Source of the DNA: Streptomyces niveus | GTDB lineage: Bacteria; Actinomycetota; Actinomycetes; Streptomycetales; Streptomycetaceae | Reading direction: 5' to 3' | NCBI RefSeq assembly: GCF_002009175.1 | Contig: NZ_CP018047.1 | Coordinates: forward strand, 2,852,001 to 2,916,000 | Length of the DNA: 64,000 bases | Part shown: positions 15,434-25,641 of the stretch, piece by piece | How the letters are laid out: every line of letters begins with the position of its first letter | Position numbering within the stretch: position 1 is the first letter of the stretch | Position numbers and translations under genes: made by a program | Notes under the pieces: model-generated | Told to the model about the DNA's origin: nothing | The model's database searches: none | The model's input: the letters and a program-made list of their open reading frames with translations, nothing else

Positions 15434-17821
15434 TCAGCCCCCCAGAATGCCCCGCAGGTCCGCCGCGTTCGACTGCGTCACCTTCCACAGCTCCTGCTGC
15501 CGGCCGTGTACGTCGGCCACCGACCCGGCGTGGTCGCTCAGCAGCCCCAGCGCCCGCTCCGTGAGCAGCGCGCCGAGGTTCCTGTCGTGGACCGAGACAC
15601 CCCACTCCGGCCGGTCGATGTCGCTGAGGAAGTACGCCATCTTCGGGTGCGAGATCAGCGAGATGATCGGTGTGCCGCAGCCGAACGGGATCATTCCCGC
15701 GTGGCCGCGCATGCCGATGACCAGCTTCGTACGGGCGTAGGTGTCCCGGATCGCGTCGTTGTCGAAGTCGTACATCGGGATGACCGGCAGCGAGACGCCG
15801 TGCTCGCGCCGCAGGTCGAACGCGATCTTCTCGTCGTCCAGCGAGTGCGCGACACACAGGACCTCGGTGTGCTCGCCCAGCGCCCGTACCGCCTTGGCCA
15901 TCTCGGCCAGGAAGTGCGCGTAGTCGTGGCCGAAGCGCAGACCCGCCCGGTCGTACGCGGCGTTGATCATGACGGTGTTCTCGCGCTGCCCGGGGGCCGG
16001 GTCGGTCCAGCCGTCGACCAGCTGCCGGGTGACCGTGGTCGGGCAGGGCTGGAAGCGCACCTTGTCGTGGAGCGAGGCCGGCAGCAGCGCGCGGACCTTC
16101 TGGATCGAGCCGTGGTTGCGGAGCGCGAAGAACGCGCTGCGCTCGACCAGTTGGCGCAAGGAGGAGTTGAAGCGCCCGGCCCGGTAGGACTGGCCGTCGA
16201 AGGCGTTGAAGCCGACCGCGTACACCACGATCGGTACGTCGATGCCGTTCAGGTTCTCGTCGGGGACGTTCCACTGCCAGGCGCTGTTGCCGTTCGGCGC
16301 GGTGTCCGGGATGAAGAGTCCGCCGCCGCCGATGACCAGCCCGCGCCGCTCGTTGACGCGCGCCAGCGCGGCCTTGTCGAAGAGCCGGTGGGCGTGGACC
16401 GAGTGCCAGCGGCGCGGCCCCGTCTCGGTGTCGGCGCCGCCGCCCGCGCCGGTGCTGGTGCCGACCGCGAGCCGTACGGACTCGGGCAGCAGCTTGTCGC
16501 CGGCGTTGCCCTGCTGCGGCATGTAGAAGGCCACATGGGCGAGTTGGTCCTCGGGCGCGCCCTCGCGCGGGGCGGGCAGATCGTGGTCCCTGGTCCGCAG
16601 CCGCATCAGCCGGTTGGACCGGTGCGTGGGGTCGGCGGCCAGGCCCTCCATGGCGTACGCGTGCGCCTTCGCGTCGTCGCCGTGGATCCAGGCGATCTGG
16701 GCGATCCGACCGAAGGAGGTGGCGGCGCGGCTGGGGGTGGCGGTCGCCAGGTGCAGGTGGACCTCTGCCTCGGTGTACCGGGAGACGCTCATCAGCGCGT
16801 GTCCCAGCACCTCGTGCGGCCAGGAGTCCCCGACCGGGATGTGCACGCTGCCGAGGATGTCGGCCGCTTCCTGGAAGCCGCCGGTGTTGATGTGCGCGTG
16901 CGCGACCTTGCGGGCGCACTCCACGTCACCGGTGCGCTCGACATGCTCGGTGCCGTACTTGATGACCAGTTCGTGGTGCGTCTCGCCCGGCAGGTCCATG
17001 TACGCGGCGTAGAACTCGGCGTCCGCCAGGTCGAATTCGCGCCAGCGGTCCTCGGCCTGCGCGTAGCCGGCCTCGCCGCCCTGCCAGGGCTTGTGACGGC
17101 CGGTGAAGTGCAAAATCGCAGTGTCCTCGGGGACGGGCAGGTCGCCCGAGAGCCGCCGCTTGACGAAGTTGTAGCGCGAGTCGAGCTGGACGAAGTCGCC
17201 GTCGAGCACGGCGTTCAGGATGCCCTGGTCGTGCTTGTTCAGCTCGTAGTCGCCGCTGCGTCCGACGGCGTCGATCTTCGCGCAGAACTCGTCGCTCAGG
17301 AACTCGCGCTGGATGACCAGCAGTCCGCTGTTGAGCTTGTGCTGCCCGTAGAAGAACTGCGGGACGGCGGCAAGTCCCTCGCGCAGCTGGAGGAGTTCGG
17401 AGAGGTCACCGAGGACGACCATGTCGGTGTCGAGGGTGATGACCGTGTCGTAGTCGCGCAGCCGGAAGACGTCGAGGATGAAGTACGCCTTGCGGACCAG
17501 GTAGTTGTCCTGGTCGCCCTTCTCGTACGAGTCGTACAGCCCGGCGTCCACGCGGTGGAACCTGACCCGCGGGTGCAGCGCCCGGATCGAGGCGACCGAC
17601 TGGGGCCGCAGGTCGTCGTGGAGGACGATGAAGTCCTCGCAGACACCAGGGTTGGAGAGCGCGAGGCTGCGCAGCAGGGCCAGGAAGCCCGGCAGGTAGT
17701 TCTCGTCCACGAAGGACGCGAAGGCCAGCCGGCGCTTTCCGGTGAGCGCGTTGGCGGACAGCGGCGCGGCGGCGGGCCCGACGAGGGGCCCGGGGGCGGC
17801 CTGGGGTGTGGCGGTCGTCAT
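15434..17821 (-). CDS. GT8 glycosyltransferase fused to a polysaccharide pyruvyltransferase
   Basis: This 795-residue protein has three parts. Residues 30-275 are a family 8 (glycogenin/LgtC-like) transferase with 'RLAFASFVDENYLPG', the DxD motif 'ITLDTDMVVLGDL' (D131, D133), 'LNSGLLVIQREF' and 'HFTGRHKPWQ'. Residues 300-410 are TPR-like helical repeats. Residues 428-790 are a polysaccharide pyruvyltransferase domain with 'MPQQGNAGDKLLPESVRL', 'RGLVIGGGGLFIPDT', 'VVYAVGFNAFDG' and 'IGMRGHAGMIPFGCGTPI'. It should add a hexose and then a pyruvate ketal, capping or decorating the wall polymer. The ATG overlaps the stop of the GT29 gene (ATGA), so the two are one translational unit. Such fusions are not a standard textbook architecture. 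Confidence 0.85.
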   Translation of the reverse strand: MTTATPQAAPGPLVGPAAAPLSANALTGKRRLAFASFVDENYLPGFLALLRSLALSNPGVCEDFIVLHDDLRPQSVASIRALHPRVRFHRVDAGLYDSYEKGDQDNYLVRKAYFILDVFRLRDYDTVITLDTDMVVLGDLSELLQLREGLAAVPQFFYGQHKLNSGLLVIQREFLSDEFCAKIDAVGRSGDYELNKHDQGILNAVLDGDFVQLDSRYNFVKRRLSGDLPVPEDTAILHFTGRHKPWQGGEAGYAQAEDRWREFDLADAEFYAAYMDLPGETHHELVIKYGTEHVERTGDVECARKVAHAHINTGGFQEAADILGSVHIPVGDSWPHEVLGHALMSVSRYTEAEVHLHLATATPSRAATSFGRIAQIAWIHGDDAKAHAYAMEGLAADPTHRSNRLMRLRTRDHDLPAPREGAPEDQLAHVAFYMPQQGNAGDKLLPESVRLAVGTSTGAGGGADTETGPRRWHSVHAHRLFDKAALARVNERRGLVIGGGGLFIPDTAPNGNSAWQWNVPDENLNGIDVPIVVYAVGFNAFDGQSYRAGRFNSSLRQLVERSAFFALRNHGSIQKVRALLPASLHDKVRFQPCPTTVTRQLVDGWTDPAPGQRENTVMINAAYDRAGLRFGHDYAHFLAEMAKAVRALGEHTEVLCVAHSLDDEKIAFDLRREHGVSLPVIPMYDFDNDAIRDTYARTKLVIGMRGHAGMIPFGCGTPIISLISHPKMAYFLSDIDRPEWGVSVHDRNLGALLTERALGLLSDHAGSVADVHGRQQELWKVTQSNAADLRGILGG

Positions 17822-19341
17822 CGCAGGGAGATCCTCATGTCGGTCACGCTCTGGGCGCGTTGCATGACCCACGCCTTTTCGCTGGTGTACTCGTGCACGG
17901 ACGTGATGGGCATCCGCATCGCTTCCTTGACGCGGTAGGCACCGCTCTCGTAGAAGTCGAAGCCGATCAGGTCGAGCTTGGGGCTGACGTCCAGGAAGTC
18001 CAGCAGCCAGAGCATGTTGAAGCCGCTGGTCGGGATGGCGGACCACTCGTCGTTGCCGACCCGGCCGATGTTGCGCAGCGGCCAGCGCAGCGACTCGTCG
18101 TTGACGTAGGTCTGGGCGCCGGGCACAAGCCGGTTGCGCAGGGAGTTCTTCCAGTCGTGGCTGAGCCCACCGAAGACCAGCCGCGTGGTGACCTTCTGGT
18201 CCCAGTTGAAGCCGTGCTTGTGGATGGTGGTGTGGATGTCGGTCTTCCGGCCGGTGGCCGGGGCGTCGATCCTGTACGAGTTGAAGCGGACGACCAGGTC
18301 GTACGCGTCGATCTCGGCACCCATCGAACTGCGCCCGACGCTCTGCGAGTTGGCGATCAGACAGATCGACTTCCCCGCGATCTGGTTGCGGAACTCACCG
18401 AGCGTCAGCCACTGGACGTCGCCGAACGTCGGGTCCGGGACCAGTCCGCGCAGTCGGCCCCGGCGCATGTCGCCGTAGAGCGCGGCGAGTTCACGCGCTT
18501 CGTCGACCGGTCCACCGGCCGCCAGCCGCAGGTCCAGGTACTGCCCGATGGAGACCTGAAGGTCCGTCACCGGGCTGCCCTCGCCGCGCATCGCGAGCAG
18601 GGCGCCGATCAGCAGCGGCTCGGCACCGGCCCGGTCGCCGCTCTCGTACCGCGCGACACCGTCGGCCCAGATGTCGGTGGCCCGGCCCTCCTCGTACGCC
18701 GCCGCCTGCGGGCAGCCGTCTTCGAGCAGCCGCAGCAGCTCGTCCTGCTTCTCACCGGCGGTGCGCAGCCCGACGATACGGGGGGCGACGCCGAAGCCGT
18801 CGTCCTCGGTGAGGGTGAGGTAGCGCTCGTACGCGGCGATGGCGGCGGGCTCGTCGCCCATGGCCTCCAGCGTGCGGGCACGCAGCCGCCAGCCGGCGCG
18901 CGAGTTCTTGCGCTGGGTGAGCACGGCGTCACTGATCAGCAGCGCCAGCTTGCGCTCGTCGTCGTACCCGCACTCCAGGGCCTTGTTACCGGCAGCCAGC
19001 AGCGCGTCCAGCAGCTCCGGGGTGAGCGAGCCGGTCGGCCCGGCGACCACGTTCTTGGCCACCCGGCGCAGCAGCGGCGCGGCGGGCGCCGGGGCGCTCT
19101 CGACCGTGCCGCTGGCGTGGGTGGCGAGCACGGCCCGCAGCCGCTCGGCCAGCTCGGCGCGCCTGCGGGCGAGGCTGCCGACCATCTTCCCGCTGTGCAC
19201 GGCGCAGGCACGCAGACACACGTCCAGCTCGGTCGGCGTGATCCGGTCCCCCCGGCCCGGGATCTGCCCCGCCCCGTCGGGAGGCCCGGCCGGGCCGTCC
19301 CCGTCGCGCGGCCTGAGCCATCGGTTGCGGACCTTCGTCAT
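17818..19341 (-). CDS. GT29 sialyltransferase-like protein with helical N-terminal half
   Basis: This 507-residue protein has a C-terminal third resembling family 29 sialyltransferases. 'KSICLIANSQSVGRSSMGAE' leads into 'IDAYDLVVRFNSYRID' and 'TGRKTDIH' (residues 323-370), the pattern of sialylmotif L, and 'IPTSGFNMLWLLDFLD' resembles motif S. Residues 35-300 are helical, Ala/Leu-rich and TPR-like. GT29 enzymes use CMP-sialic acid, which fits the CMP-nonulosonate synthetase 8 kb away. There is no signal peptide or membrane segment, so it is cytoplasmic, unlike the Golgi enzymes. The ATG at 19341 has GGGAG 4 nt upstream. It is co-translated with the GT8-pyruvyltransferase gene. Confidence 0.82.
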   Translation of the reverse strand: MTKVRNRWLRPRDGDGPAGPPDGAGQIPGRGDRITPTELDVCLRACAVHSGKMVGSLARRRAELAERLRAVLATHASGTVESAPAPAAPLLRRVAKNVVAGPTGSLTPELLDALLAAGNKALECGYDDERKLALLISDAVLTQRKNSRAGWRLRARTLEAMGDEPAAIAAYERYLTLTEDDGFGVAPRIVGLRTAGEKQDELLRLLEDGCPQAAAYEEGRATDIWADGVARYESGDRAGAEPLLIGALLAMRGEGSPVTDLQVSIGQYLDLRLAAGGPVDEARELAALYGDMRRGRLRGLVPDPTFGDVQWLTLGEFRNQIAGKSICLIANSQSVGRSSMGAEIDAYDLVVRFNSYRIDAPATGRKTDIHTTIHKHGFNWDQKVTTRLVFGGLSHDWKNSLRNRLVPGAQTYVNDESLRWPLRNIGRVGNDEWSAIPTSGFNMLWLLDFLDVSPKLDLIGFDFYESGAYRVKEAMRMPITSVHEYTSEKAWVMQRAQSVTDMRISLR

Positions 19342-19541
19342 GGTGCTCCCAGCGTCTGTCTGCCCCGCGATCAGGTTGCGGGTGGGCGACAGGCTAGGAA
19401 ACCCGCGCGACGGGAAGGTGAACTGACTGCGTCGGCGGATGGAACGGCGGGAGCCCGAAAAATGGTTGCGGGGGAGGTGTGGTGGTGGGGAGGGTGCGGG
19501 GCCGGGCCTGCCGCCCGCAGTCGCTCTGGAAGGACTTCCCC

Positions 19542-20456
19542 GTGTCTCGTCGTGATGCCGCATCCGCCCCCATCGCCGTCCGTGAGGTCCCCCTGACGGG
19601 CGCCGAGTCCGGTCCGTACGGCATCACGGCCGGCCCGGACGGCGCGCTCTGGGTGACGCTGGTGCACAGCGGCGGGATCGCCCGCCTCGGCCCGGACGGT
19701 GAGGTGAGCCTGTACGCGGTGGACGCCCCGGACCCGTCGGCCGCCCGCCCGATGGTGATCACACCGGGCCCGGACGGCGCCCTGTGGTTCACACTCGACC
19801 AGACGAACGCCGTCGGCCGTATCACCGTCGACGGGGAGACCGGGTCGTTCGCCGTACCGACGCCCGGCAGCGGCCCGTACGGCATCACGGCCGGCCCGGA
19901 CGGCGCGCTCTGGTTCACCTCGATGAACACCGACCGTGTCGGGCGCGTCACGGTCGACGGCGTGATCACCGAGTTCCCGCTGCCGGTCGAGGGCGGCTAC
20001 CCCTCCGCGATCACGGCGGGCCCGGACGGTGCGCTGTGGTTCACGCTCAACCAGGCGAACGCCGTCGGCCGTATCACGGTCGACGGCGATGTCACCCTGC
20101 ACGCCCTGCCGACGCCGGGCGCGGGTCCGGTCGGGATCACGTCGGACGGGGAGGCGCTGTGGTTCGTCGAGATCGTCGCGGGGCAGGTCGGCCGGATCTC
20201 CGTGACGGGCGAGGTGACGGAGTTCCCGCTCCCGGACCGGGCGGCCAAGCCCCACGCGATCGCCGCCGCGGGACCGGGTGACCTCTGGTTCACGGAGTGG
20301 GGCACCGGCCGCGTCGGCCGTGTCACCGGGGAGGGCGGGATCGCGGTGTACGGCCTGCCGTCGCCGTCCTCGGAGCCGCACGGCATCACGGTGGGCCCGG
20401 ACGGCGCGCTGTGGGTGGCGCTGGAGACGGGTGCGGTGGCGCGGGTGGGGAGCTGA
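19542..20456 (+). CDS. Vgb (virginiamycin B lyase)-like beta-propeller
   Basis: This 304-residue protein is built from repeated blades of the form 'GPDGALWFT...GRITVDG', each about 42 residues, seven in all, which is the propeller fold of virginiamycin B lyase. A conserved His occurs in 'AAKPHAIAAAG' and a Glu in 'DLWFTEWGTGRVGR', at about the places of the Vgb active-site His and Glu. The enzyme class linearises streptogramin B depsipeptides by elimination. There is no signal peptide. GTG 19542 follows GGAAGGA with 7-nt spacing. It is transcribed away from the GT29 gene. Intrinsic Vgb homologues are common in streptomycetes, so drug resistance is a family-based possibility and not established. 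Confidence 0.82.
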   Translation: MSRRDAASAPIAVREVPLTGAESGPYGITAGPDGALWVTLVHSGGIARLGPDGEVSLYAVDAPDPSAARPMVITPGPDGALWFTLDQTNAVGRITVDGETGSFAVPTPGSGPYGITAGPDGALWFTSMNTDRVGRVTVDGVITEFPLPVEGGYPSAITAGPDGALWFTLNQANAVGRITVDGDVTLHALPTPGAGPVGITSDGEALWFVEIVAGQVGRISVTGEVTEFPLPDRAAKPHAIAAAGPGDLWFTEWGTGRVGRVTGEGGIAVYGLPSPSSEPHGITVGPDGALWVALETGAVARVGS

Positions 20457-20665
20457 CGGTTCGTCCCGGACCGACGGAGGGCCGGGTGTCCCGGCTCTAT
20501 CTCTGGTTGGACACCTCGGTCATCCCGTGGCCCGACGTCCGCCGGACTCCGGGGTCCTAGTTTTGGAACACAGCCCGGAACGCGCCGAGCCCGGCCCCAC
20601 CGGTCGCGGGCGCGGGCCCCGCGGCACATGTTCCCGACCCACTGATGTCCTGAGGAGGATTCGCC

Positions 20666-21124
20666 ATGTCCAGAATCTCCGTGCGTGCCGTCCTGGTGTC
20701 CCTCGGCGGTGCCGCCGTGATCGGCGGTGTCGCCGTCGCCGGTATGGCGTCCGCCACCGCGCCCTCCCAGCCGGCCGTGGACAACGCGTCGGCCCGTTTC
20801 GTCGCGCCGACGGGCGACGCGCGGGGTGCGTTCACCTTCGCCGCGGACGTGGCCGACGACTCGGGCGTCAAGAACCTCAAGGTGCTGGCGTGGCCGAAGG
20901 CCTCGGGCCTCGACGTGACGGCCAAGGAGATGGAGCACGTCGAGGACGCCGTCTGTGAGCGCGTCGACGACGACACGTCCACCTGCACCTACACGCTGCG
21001 GATCACGGAGCGGGAGGCGGCGGAGATGGAGAGGGGCGAGTGGACGGTCTCCGCGCTGCTCACGGCGCGGGACGGCGGGACGGAGTTCGTCCCCGAGGCC
21101 GCGACCGTCACGGTCGACTTCTGA
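20666..21124 (+). CDS. Small secreted protein (DUF5707-like)
   Basis: This 152-residue protein has a clear Sec signal peptide, 'VLVSLGGAAVIGGVAVAGMASA', cleaved near 'ASA-TAP'. The mature part is acidic, with 'ARGAFTFAADVADDSGVKNL' and a pair of Cys flanking 'ERVDDDTSTC' that could form a disulfide. It resembles the Streptomyces family listed as DUF5707 and looks like an immunoglobulin-type beta sandwich. The start follows AGGAGGA with 6-nt spacing, a near-perfect ribosome site that suggests strong expression. It is monocistronic, with 200 bp upstream and 290 bp downstream. Function unknown. Confidence 0.75.
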   Translation: MSRISVRAVLVSLGGAAVIGGVAVAGMASATAPSQPAVDNASARFVAPTGDARGAFTFAADVADDSGVKNLKVLAWPKASGLDVTAKEMEHVEDAVCERVDDDTSTCTYTLRITEREAAEMERGEWTVSALLTARDGGTEFVPEAATVTVDF

Positions 21125-21417
21125 CGGACGGTCACCGGTGCGCCCGCCCGCGCTCACCACTGAACAGGTCGGCCACCTGAGCGAGTTGGCGCGTGGGCAG
21201 CACGCCCGGCCGAGCGACGGGCCTTCGTTCCGTCCCATGAGGGGCCGGGGCGGCGAGGTGGACGCCGGCGCTTGGTGCGTCCGAATGAGGTCGTCGCGGC
21301 ACTCGTGGTCGTGGCGCGTCGCTGCCACGTCCACCCGGTCGGCTGACATTAAGGTGCGATCGCAGGGAGGGGACCCAGCCGCGTTTCGGCGCACCGGACG
21401 ACAGCCTAAGAGGACCC

Positions 21418-22365
21418 ATGGCCGTAGAGATTCCACCCCTGATCAAGCCCTCGAATTTCAGGCGTCGGGCAACTCTCGGAGGCGAGTGCCTGGCAGAGTT
21501 CCTCGGCACGTTCGTACTCATCGCCTTCGGGTGCGGTGTCGTGGCGATGGCCGTCGCGGCCCTGCCCGGGTCGGGCCGCACAGCGGGACCCACCACCTTC
21601 TTCATCAGCTCCGGTGACTGGCTGCTCATCACCTGGGGCTGGGCGATGGCCGTGGTCTTCGGTGTGTACGTCGCCGGCGGCGTCAGCGGAGCGCACATCA
21701 ACCCGGCCGTGACCCTGGCATTCGCGGTACGCCGCAAGTTCGCCTGGGCGAAGGTCCTCCCGTACATGGGGTCGCAGCTCGCCGGGGCGTTCGTCGGTGC
21801 CGCGCTCGTCTACTGGGTGTACGGCGACGCCATCACCGCCTTCGACGCCGCGATGAAGGGCCCGAAGACCAACGGTCACACGCTCGCGTCGTTCTCCATC
21901 TTCGGCACGTTCCCAGCCCCGTACTTCAACGGCGGCATCTGGGGGCCGCTGCTCGACCAGATCGTCGGCACCGCGTTCCTGGTGATGTTCATCGTCGCCG
22001 TCGTCGACCTGCGCAACACGGCCGTGAAGGCCAACCTCGGTCCGCTGATCATCGGATTCGCCGTCGCGGCGATCGGCATGTCCTACGGCGCGAACGCCGG
22101 CTACGCGATCAACCCGGCCCGTGACCTCGGCCCGCGCCTGCTCACCTGGGCCGCCGGCTGGGGGGATCTGGCGATGCCCGGCTCCCTGTCCGGGGCGTTC
22201 AGCGCCTACTGGTGGATCCCCATCGTCGGGCCGCTGATCGGCGGAGTGATCGGTGTGCTGCTGTACGACCTGTTCATCGGTGATGTCCTGCACATCAGGG
22301 CGCAGCGCGCCATCCCCCAGGAGGTGGGCGACACCAAGCCCGAGAAGGGCACGGACGAGGACTAG
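21418..22365 (+). CDS. glpF: Aquaporin / glycerol facilitator (MIP family)
   Basis: This 315-residue membrane channel has six transmembrane helices and both half-helix NPA motifs: 'SGAHINPAVTLAF' (about residue 100) and 'GYAINPARDLGPRL' (about residue 230). The Asp after the second NPAR is the usual mark of glycerol-conducting aquaglyceroporins. The N- and C-termini are hydrophilic, the latter ending in a run of Lys/Glu/Asp. ATG 21418 follows AGAGGA. There is no glycerol kinase or regulator alongside, so it is a stand-alone channel. It converges on the acyl-CoA mutase gene, and a strong hairpin separates them. Confidence 0.92.
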   Translation: MAVEIPPLIKPSNFRRRATLGGECLAEFLGTFVLIAFGCGVVAMAVAALPGSGRTAGPTTFFISSGDWLLITWGWAMAVVFGVYVAGGVSGAHINPAVTLAFAVRRKFAWAKVLPYMGSQLAGAFVGAALVYWVYGDAITAFDAAMKGPKTNGHTLASFSIFGTFPAPYFNGGIWGPLLDQIVGTAFLVMFIVAVVDLRNTAVKANLGPLIIGFAVAAIGMSYGANAGYAINPARDLGPRLLTWAAGWGDLAMPGSLSGAFSAYWWIPIVGPLIGGVIGVLLYDLFIGDVLHIRAQRAIPQEVGDTKPEKGTDED

Positions 22366-22375
22366 CGACGCCAGA

Positions 22376-22412
22376 GGGCGGGTACGGACGGATCTTCCGT
22401 CCGTACCCGCCC
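22376..22412. terminator. Bidirectional terminator, 17-bp stem
   Basis: GGGCGGGTACGGACGGA (22376-22392) pairs perfectly with 22396-22412 across a 3-nt loop. It separates the convergent aquaporin and acyl-CoA mutase genes and should stop both transcripts. Confidence 0.85.
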
Positions 22413-22423
22413 TTCGGCGTTTC

Positions 22424-24034
<1,611 letters not shown>

Positions 24035-24456
24035 CCGCTCCGCCTCCGTCGCTCCTGCTCGGGGTTGCCGTCGCGTCCATCATGCGGGCGCCGTCGGCAC
24101 GGCGATATGAGCCTTCCGGAGTGTCGGGCCCGCTTCCGGCGGGGATTCGGCGGCCCGCTTCCGGTTTCGGCTTCCGGTTATGCGTGGTTGCGCGGGACGG
24201 CGTCCGTCAGGAAGGCTCGTCGGTCGAGACGTGCTTTCCTTTCGCGGCCTCCCGGATGAAATTCCGCTGCCCGGAAGTTTTTACGCGAAGACGTGCTCGT
24301 CCGGGCAACCGGAACGGGTCCTGAGAAGTCTCAGCAGATGCGTGCCGGATGAACGGTCCGGCACAACCGATCGACCCGAACGCTCGGCACAACGACCATT
24401 CGCCATGCTCGCCGTACTCGCCATCGGACAGCTCAGTGGCAGACAGGGGGACGAAG
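24035..24456. other. Divergent intergenic region, mutase / L,D-transpeptidase
   Basis: These 422 bases carry the promoters of both flanking genes. A perfect inverted repeat CTGAGA-AG-TCTCAG lies at 24321-24334, about 120 bp before the transpeptidase start, and is a candidate operator. No consensus -35/-10 pair or riboswitch was recognised. The plus-strand frame of the transpeptidase stays open upstream of the chosen start, but those residues do not look like a protein N-terminus. Confidence 0.5.
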
Positions 24457-25368
24457 TTGCCCAGATCATCAACGCGGCCGCGAACGCTCCGCGCCGTGCT
24501 CGCCACGGGCGCCGTGCTCGCGGTCACCGCCGGCTGTTCGGCGCAGGTGGTGACCGATCCGGCGGGCGGCGCCGACGACAAGAAGGGCAGCGGCGCCGGA
24601 GTCCGGATCGAGCCGGCCGGACCCGCGTCGAGCGCACCGGCGGACAGACCGGCCGCCGCGTCGAAGCCGCCGGCCACACCGTCCGCGGCGCCGTCGAGGA
24701 CCGAGACCGAGAAGCCCGCGCCGCCGAAGCCGAAGATCCTGCTGGCGGGCGGCGCCGAGGGCGACCAGGTACGGGAACTCCAGGCCCGGCTGCGCCAGAT
24801 CGCCCACTTCAACCGCGCCCCCACCGGCTACTACGGCACGGTCACGGCCGACGCCGTCTCCACCTTCCAGGCCAAGCGCGGCCTGCCGCGCACCGGCACG
24901 ACCGACACCGTCACCTGGCAGAGGCTGCTCGGGATGACGAAGAAGCCGACGGCCGCCCAACTGCGCCCGCCGGCCGTCGAGAAGCCCCCGCCACCGAAGC
25001 CGGACAAGCGGTGCATGACGGGCAGGGTGCTGTGCATCAGCAAGACCAGCCGGGCGCTCACCTGGATGATCGACGGCAAGGTGCTGTCGACGATGGACGT
25101 CCGGTTCGGCTCGCAGTACACACCGACCCGCGAGGGCGTGTTCAAGGTGGGCTGGAAGTCCCGGGACCACGTCTCGACGCTGTACGACACCCCGATGCCG
25201 TACGCGATGTTCTTCAGCGGCGGCCAGGCGGTGCACTACTCGGCGGACTTCGCGGCCAACGGCTACAGCGGGGCCTCGCACGGATGCGTCAACGTACGCG
25301 ACGAGAAGAAGATCGCCTCGCTGTTCGACCAGGTGCGGACCGGCGACAAGGTCGTCGTCCACTGGTAG
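24457..25368 (+). CDS. L,D-transpeptidase lipoprotein with peptidoglycan-binding domain
   Basis: This wall enzyme forms or edits 3-3 cross-links in peptidoglycan. The signal peptide 'LRAVLATGAVLAVTAGC' ends in a lipobox, so the protein is anchored outside the membrane. A Pro/Ala linker follows, then a PG_binding_1 domain at about residues 100-155 ('QVRELQARLRQIAHFN', 'VSTFQAKRGLP'), and a YkuD domain with the catalytic 'GASHGCVNVRD' near the C-terminus, both His and Cys present. I choose TTG 24457, giving 303 residues, because AGGGGGA precedes it by 6 nt; GTG 24436 is the alternative. It is transcribed alone. Confidence 0.88.
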   Translation: MPRSSTRPRTLRAVLATGAVLAVTAGCSAQVVTDPAGGADDKKGSGAGVRIEPAGPASSAPADRPAAASKPPATPSAAPSRTETEKPAPPKPKILLAGGAEGDQVRELQARLRQIAHFNRAPTGYYGTVTADAVSTFQAKRGLPRTGTTDTVTWQRLLGMTKKPTAAQLRPPAVEKPPPPKPDKRCMTGRVLCISKTSRALTWMIDGKVLSTMDVRFGSQYTPTREGVFKVGWKSRDHVSTLYDTPMPYAMFFSGGQAVHYSADFAANGYSGASHGCVNVRDEKKIASLFDQVRTGDKVVVHW

Positions 25369-25641
25369 CGAGCCATCGCGGCGCGCTCGTGCGGGAGTTG
25401 AGGGATTTCACGCCAAAACGGAGCGCCCGGGGGACGGAGGTGACGGCGGGATTGAGAGGCGCGGGCGGGACCGGGGGAACGTATCCCGCCCGCGCCAACT
25501 GTGCGTCGAGCCGAAGGTACGGGGGGAACCCCGGCTCTGACGCGGCCGATGACCAGTCGGCTCACTCATTACTGCGTCACCGCGCGAAAAAACGTCACAC
25601 CCGGATCCAGGGGCCCGATCCTGGCCGAAAATAGCGGTCGG

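Noticed and set aside
24035..24456. Cobalamin or c-di-AMP riboswitch before the B12-dependent mutase or the transpeptidase
   Set aside because: No B12-box-like or ydaO-like conserved core could be recognised on either strand.
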